From contig OX442316.1 in assembly GCA_949358305.1 (NCBI GenBank), forward strand, positions 4,278,001-4,342,000: a DNA stretch of 64,000 bases, given 5' to 3'. The DNA is from Strigamia acuminata. Taxonomy: Eukaryota > Arthropoda > Chilopoda > Geophilomorpha > Linotaeniidae. This document shows, piece by piece, positions 58,656-64,000 of the stretch; the stretch's first letter is position 1; the number at the start of each line of letters is the position of its first letter. Below the pieces are notes generated by a model. The model made no database searches. It was not told the DNA's origin and saw only the letters and a program-made list of their open reading frames with translations. The translations under genes were made by a program, and so were the position numbers.

Positions 58656-61198
58656 TTGTCTACTCTCCACTCAGGTATTTCCAAACATTTTATTTTTTTT
58701 GTGTCGCAGGAACGGTGACGTATGGTCAGGATCTGATGCGTGCATAATTAAGAAACGAATCCATGCGTTGGAACAAGAAACTACAAGCACAACAAGACAA
58801 AACGAGAATTAAATTAATTTATTACCTTTGTTTATTGTGTTAAATTTTATTATTTGGATTTTATTTTTAAGAAATATTTTTTTTATATATATTTAAATAT
58901 TTAAATGTTTACTTCAATTCGTGGTCTGTAGATTGGTGAAAGCAAATGTCAATATTTCTAATGTTGTATTTTTAATTATTGATTGTTTATTTTTTTCCTT
59001 TTGATGCGATTCAAGGCTGAATTTGAATATACGAAAGGTTAGACATTTCCTAACTTAATTCGCATAAAAATGAAATTTGCCGTGCACGGATAAAAACCAT
59101 TAAAATGATAAAGGTAAATTTTTTTTAGTACTCATTCGTGAACATCAATTTATATTTAATAATGCAATGAGGAAATCTACAAGCCAACAGGAACTATAGT
59201 TAGATTTTGACTGAAGATAGGCGATGGTTGACGTTTTATAAGTCCAAATATGCATCAATTGAAACACAAAGATATTAGATTGATGGCCGTGAAAGGTCGT
59301 TTCTAAATTTTGCAACCAACTGTCTACAATCTATTCACAGTTAATTTATGGGATCTATCCATATTCAAATGACCGAGATTTTAGCTTTATATATCCTCAT
59401 TTTAATCAAAATAAAAATAGCGAATAGAAATTTTCTTTTTTTAAATATATAAACACAAAATGTCACCGAGTTTGATGTAGGCCTAAATTTCTGGATTTAC
59501 AGAGTGTGAATTATAGCATGTATAATGCAGGAAAACTCAGGAGCAGCACAACTAGACTTTTATTTGGTTGTTTAATGTGTTTTTGAGTTGTTCTTAACTC
59601 GTTTTTGAGTCGCAACTGTGTTTAAGGAAGCCCAATTTATTCGGTTTGTGTAAATTTTGCAATTAGGTGTTAGTTTGGTTTATATTTTTTTAAAAGTTTT
59701 AATAATTGCTATATATTTTTGTTTTAGGTTTTGTTTGCATAACTTATAAATAACTTCCTCGGAGAACGTGGGCAGATGAGACCAGTTTGAATTCATGGGT
59801 GTTTAAACAAGACTTTAAGATCTATTGTTGAGGCTGCTTGTTTCTGGAATATTTACAAGTGGTTGGTTGGTTCGTTGCGTAATTTTTTTTCCACAAGTTA
59901 TGGAAAGGAAAAGAAGTATAGGGTCAAGTTAATTTCAGATTTTTAAAAAAAAATGGAGAGAGAAAAAATTAAATGTGTTAAGTAAATATATAATTTAAGT
60001 GCTTATTTGTTTATTTTTTGATATGAATTTTTTTTGATGTCCCTACAAATTTTTTTAGTAAATATTGATAGTTTGTACTAACCTGATTACACTCTGAGGG
60101 TGATTGCAATATTTTGTTATTGGCGTAATATATAAATTAAAAGAATCTGCAGCAATTTCTGTGTCTGGAATCACACAAAAAGTCTCAGGATGTTCGTATA
60201 AGATGTTTAGTCATGTTCCTTGTGGACTGTGGGGGGATATAAGGGTTGAAATCTGTCAATTCCAAAAACAAAATCTTAAGTAATCAAAGCGAATATTTAC
60301 AGAAAAGGATCAAAGTCATCAACTGCAGCAGAATTTATTGACAAAACATCACCTAAATAAAAGGGATGATGTTTATTTACATTTAATTTGACATAAAATG
60401 TACCTGAAATGTTGAAATAAAATAAAATAAATGCGTAATGTGAACAATTTCTCAATTTTTTTAATTTAATTAATTTGAAGAATGTGTGATATGACATGAG
60501 ATAGTACAGAGTGATATGGGCCGTATCTTTCTTCATTGAATTAAACAGATTAAAATCCACTCCTCAAATCTTTACTATATAGGCACTTGTGTAGTATTTG
60601 TGTAAACTTTTAACCTACAAAACTGCGTTTTTTAATGCTCTGCAGCAAATAGAATACGTGTACATTAGTGAATTTTGGTAAAAATTGGTAAAAATGGTAA
60701 AACTGGTACAAAATATCAATTTCGTTTGTAATTCTTTAATCTTTTTAAAGGACAAGTGTTAAATAAACATGCATTGGATGTTGCAATAGTACAATTACAT
60801 CTTAACTTGAATGGTTATTTAACAATGGTCTAAACAACAATTCTACAAAGTGTCATAAAATTGTTTGCTGACTTAAAAGCCAAATAAAACAATTATCAAC
60901 CAAGGTAGAATAGAAAAGTGTCAATTTTTCATTGTTACAATTTTATTGTATTTGTAACATTTCATTTTTGTCATTTTTAAAGCACAATCTCTCATTTTTT
61001 TTCATTTTTCTCATTTTCAAATTTATTTTTCTTTTTGAAATCATAAAAATTGCACAGAAATATAAAACAGAACAATATCGCCATCTAGTTGTCTAAATTG
61101 AAACCATTTTTAAACAAAAGATAACTCTACACAAAGGACAAATCCACGCTTTATTTCAAGTACCGTCCTCCAGCCAGACACTCGTGATAACACTCGTG
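58656..61198. other. Intergenic between divergent SLC12 and ALG10 genes
   Basis: About 2.5 kb of AT-rich sequence. It should contain both promoters, and possibly 5' untranslated exons of the cotransporter, but no element is distinctive. No coding sequence seen. Confidence 0.5.
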
Positions 61199-63259
61199 AT
61201 GGCTGCTTCCAGTTGGAAATCGCGGTTACTATTTACCGTTACTTTAATTATTTTCTCGTTTTCGTCGGGATGGCTATTCCTTTACTTTCACAAACATCAA
61301 CCCACGCCTTATATGGATGAAACTTTCCACATTCCACAAGCTCAAAAATATTGCGACGGAAAATTCCAAGAAGTAATCAAAAAACAAAGAATAATTCGCG
61401 CACACATGTCCATCTTTTAATTCATTTCTTTCTTTATTTAGTGGAATTCCAAGATCACAACTCTGCCGGGCCTTTACCTAATATCAGTCGGCATCATCCG
61501 ACCAATAACATACCTAACGGGGATAAATTTCTGCGACGTTTTTTACCTCCGACTCACCAACCTCTTCTTTTCAATCGGAAATTTATATTTACTTTACGGA
61601 ATTGTCAATAAACTACACGGAAGCAATAAAGTACATCGCCAATTCCAAATATTAAACAACATACCGTAAATGCTCGCATTGAGCGCGGGATGCTGATTGA
61701 ACGCGGTGTCCTGTACAAAATATGCGTAAAATGCATTCTGTATTTGCAAAATGCAATTTTTTTGGTACAAAATGCAATTTTTCGGTGCAAAATGCACTTT
61801 TTACGTACAAAATATTATTTTTATTGGCAAAATGCACTTTTTATATACAAAATATTATTTTTATTGGCAAAATGCACTTTTTACATACAAAATATAATTT
61901 TTATTGGCATAATGCACTTTTTACATACAAAATATCATTTTTATTGGCAAAATGCACTTTTTACACAAAAAATATCATTTTTATTGGCAAAAAGCACCAA
62001 AAAAATCGACTATTTGAGATTGAAAAACTATTTTAATTATTGCTTAATCGTTTCGGGGGAATCCAAGTGCTGTCAATAGAGTGCGGGTGTTCTATCGTAG
62101 TATTTAAACGGTAACTAATTCCCTCTATTTTAATTTCAGGATTTTTCCGCTCTAAAAGCGTGTTTGTTGCCGCTGAACTTGGCCACACTACCCATACTCT
62201 ACTTCTTCTCATTCCTTTACTACACCGACGTCGCGTCGACGTTTTTCGTATTACTCATGTATTTGTTTCACCTGCACAACCATCCGAACATGTCGGCAGT
62301 CATCGGCCTACTAGCTGTAATGATCAGACAAACGAACATCGTCTGGGTCGGATTTCTAGCGTCGCAGACCGGTTTCAACGCCATAGTCCCGCATCTCCGA
62401 ATCGACAAAAAGGAGAACCGAATGGACATTAAAACGTCCCACCGATATTTAACGGTTCAAAACAATCTTTCCCACCGAAATCAAGCGAAATAACGTTAAA
62501 AACTCGTCTTTTCAGATCGTAATCCGCAATTTATTCAGCATTTTCGCCCATCACCGCAAGCGAGTCCCATATTTATGCCGGGAACTCCTCGAATCGTGTA
62601 CGGGGTACATATTTGTCGGCATAATTTTCCTCTTTTTCGTACACCAAAACAAAGGGATCGCGGTGGGAGACAGGGACGCGCACCAAGTGGTTTTACACGT
62701 CCCTCAAGTGCTCTATTTCCTCGCGTTCACCCTTTTCTTCGCCTGCTCCTACTTCGTGACTCCGCAGAAGCTGTCGGCGTTCGCGCGCGCCGTGCTCCAC
62801 AAACCGGTCGTGTACGTGGCGTTCGTGCTGGCCGCACTGTTGGCCGTCGCCTTCAACGTGCACGAACACCCGTACCTGCTGGCCGACAACCGACATTACA
62901 CTTTCTACGTGTGGAGGAAGATTTTCAACATTCACAAACTCGCTCGCTACGCGTTCATCCCGGTTTATTTGTACGGCGTGTGGGCTTTGATGCAGGCGTT
63001 GCGCTACAGAGATGCCGTGTGGAAGCTGGGCTTTTTCGTCACGGTGGCGGCCGTCACGGTGCCCCAGAGGTTGCTGGAACTGCGGTATTTCATCGTGCCC
63101 TACATATTTCTGCGGCTTAACATGCAAATCGAAACGTACACTAAGTTGATTGTCGAATTTGTACTGTATCTGGTTGTAAATGCGTTTACGGTGTACATGT
63201 ATAACGAAAAAGCATTCCATTGGCCCGACTCTGCGGACGTCCAACGATTTATTTGGTGA
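61199..63259 (+). CDS. ALG10: Dol-P-Glc:Glc2Man9GlcNAc2-PP-Dol alpha-1,2-glucosyltransferase (ALG10)
   Basis: Four exons (61199-61372, 61442-61630, 62140-62454, 62516-63259) encode 473 residues, the same length as human ALG10. The enzyme adds the last glucose to the dolichol-linked N-glycan precursor in the ER lumen. Seen: a first membrane segment, then YMDETFHIPQAQKYCDGKF (the conserved PYMDE-FHIPQAQ-YC motif), the junction E-WNSKITTLPGLYLISVG, PLNLATLPILYFFSFLYYTD, MIRQTNIVWVGF, GDRDAHQVVLHVPQ and the C-terminal VPQRLLELRYFIVPY. There are about 12 hydrophobic segments. The start is the ATG of MAASSWKSRL. The third donor (ACG/GTTCAA) is weak, but the frame and acceptor fit. Intron 2 carries a tandem repeat. 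Confidence 0.93.
61735..61995. repeat. About 40-bp tandem repeat in ALG10 intron 2
   Basis: The unit GGCAAAATGCACTTTTTACA plus TACAAAATATCATTTTTATT is repeated about six times. Open frames across it are due to the repeat. Confidence 0.9.
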
Positions 63260-64000
63260 TTTTTAGGCAAAAGTGGTGCGAATGTTAGACACGCGTGTTT
63301 TTATCAATTGGTTTTATCGATTTCGATATTAAATTACAGATTTAATGTGTAATTAACTCATCTCACTAAAAATGTTCAATATTTAGGTGATAGTAATCAT
63401 TAACTTAGGTATTCAAAATGGCGGAAACGAATTTTTTTTTTTTTTTTTTTTTTTTTGTGAAAAATGTTTTTTGAATTTGATTCAAATTTTTATTGATTTT
63501 ATTAATTTGTATAATTGTTGATTGTGACCTTTAGATGATTTATTATGGTTTGTGTGTCCCTCTTTGTTTGGTTTTTATCACCATAAGGTTCTGGTCTTCA
63601 TCTGTGAAAATCAGCCGCCATTTTTGGTGCTATGAAATTTAAAAAAAAGAAAAAAATGCAAAAAGTTGGTATTTTTGAGACAAAAACGTTTTTCTCAGGA
63701 CATTTCTTATTGAAAATATCATCGTAAAACCTAGAATCCCATGTACAATGAATCATATTTCACCGGCATTTGATTTTGACCATGTACAGCAAATTTGCTG
63801 CGAATGTTTTCATTATAACTGGGAATGTTGCAATATTTAGCAATTTTGACATTCATTTTGCATTGATTTACTAATAAATTATTTAGATGGATAAACAAAT
63901 TGTCGTTTTCAGCATTTTTATACGCGCGAGAATGGAAATGTGTCGAGAATTAACAAAAATTGTAATTTTCATTTATTATTATTAATTTCCCTTAGCATTA
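63260..64000. other. ALG10 3' flank, no further gene recognised
   Basis: Contains a T-run of about 26 at 63431-63456 and AT-rich sequence. Nothing coding supported. Confidence 0.5.

Noticed and set aside
62575-63120. 181-residue Arg-rich plus-strand frame
   Set aside because: It is an out-of-frame shadow of ALG10 exon 4.

Overview
This is nuclear DNA from an arthropod, most likely an insect. The evidence is a chitin deacetylase-like gene with a Cys-rich linker, an insect-type Na-K-Cl cotransporter, a serpin, short GT-AG introns, an AT-rich background and arthropod-style transposable elements. I cannot name the species. The window falls into two parts.

Positions 1 to about 43.4 kb are accessory sequence built from repeats and local duplications. 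They hold an intact Ty3/gypsy-type LTR retrotransposon (2952-7692, identical 129-bp LTRs, 5-bp target duplication), a 38-bp minisatellite (11.3-12.7 kb), a decayed chitin deacetylase (19.2-21.3 kb), a tRNA-Ala(CGC) and a broken serpin. From 25 to 43 kb a cassette is tandemly duplicated. Its parts are a block with an intronless, diverged Elongin-C-like gene (E), a piece of the chitin deacetylase gene, and a three-exon gene for a secreted Gly-Ser-Thr repeat protein (G). E blocks lie at 1-2 kb (inverted), 14.2-15.2, 25.3-25.9, 29.0-30.8, 36.8-38.3 and 41.4-43.3 kb. Four keep an open Elongin-C-like frame and two are broken. G genes lie at 26.3-27.6, 31.8-33.3 and 39.5-40.4 kb, with widely different repeat lengths. 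Next to the second G gene is an inverted minisatellite pair, like a foldback transposon, enclosing a sugar-transporter fragment (34.3-35.7 kb).

Positions 44-64 kb are ordinary gene-dense sequence. They hold an intronless zinc-finger protein (+), a seven-exon LAPTM-like membrane protein (+), an intronless COQ6 (+), a 21-exon SLC12 Na-K-Cl cotransporter (-) and a four-exon ALG10 (+). These are housekeeping genes with no evident functional link.

The least expected signal is a set of three short hairpin insertions (10026-10055, 33989-34016, 35695-35716). Each begins CA and ends TG, and each is flanked by a perfect 7-bp duplication of the host sequence; the unoccupied sequence can be read in a neighbouring repeat or paralogue. 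They fit excision scars of P-superfamily transposons. The other main finding is the fast-diverging, locally amplified Elongin-C-like family linked to the secreted repeat genes.
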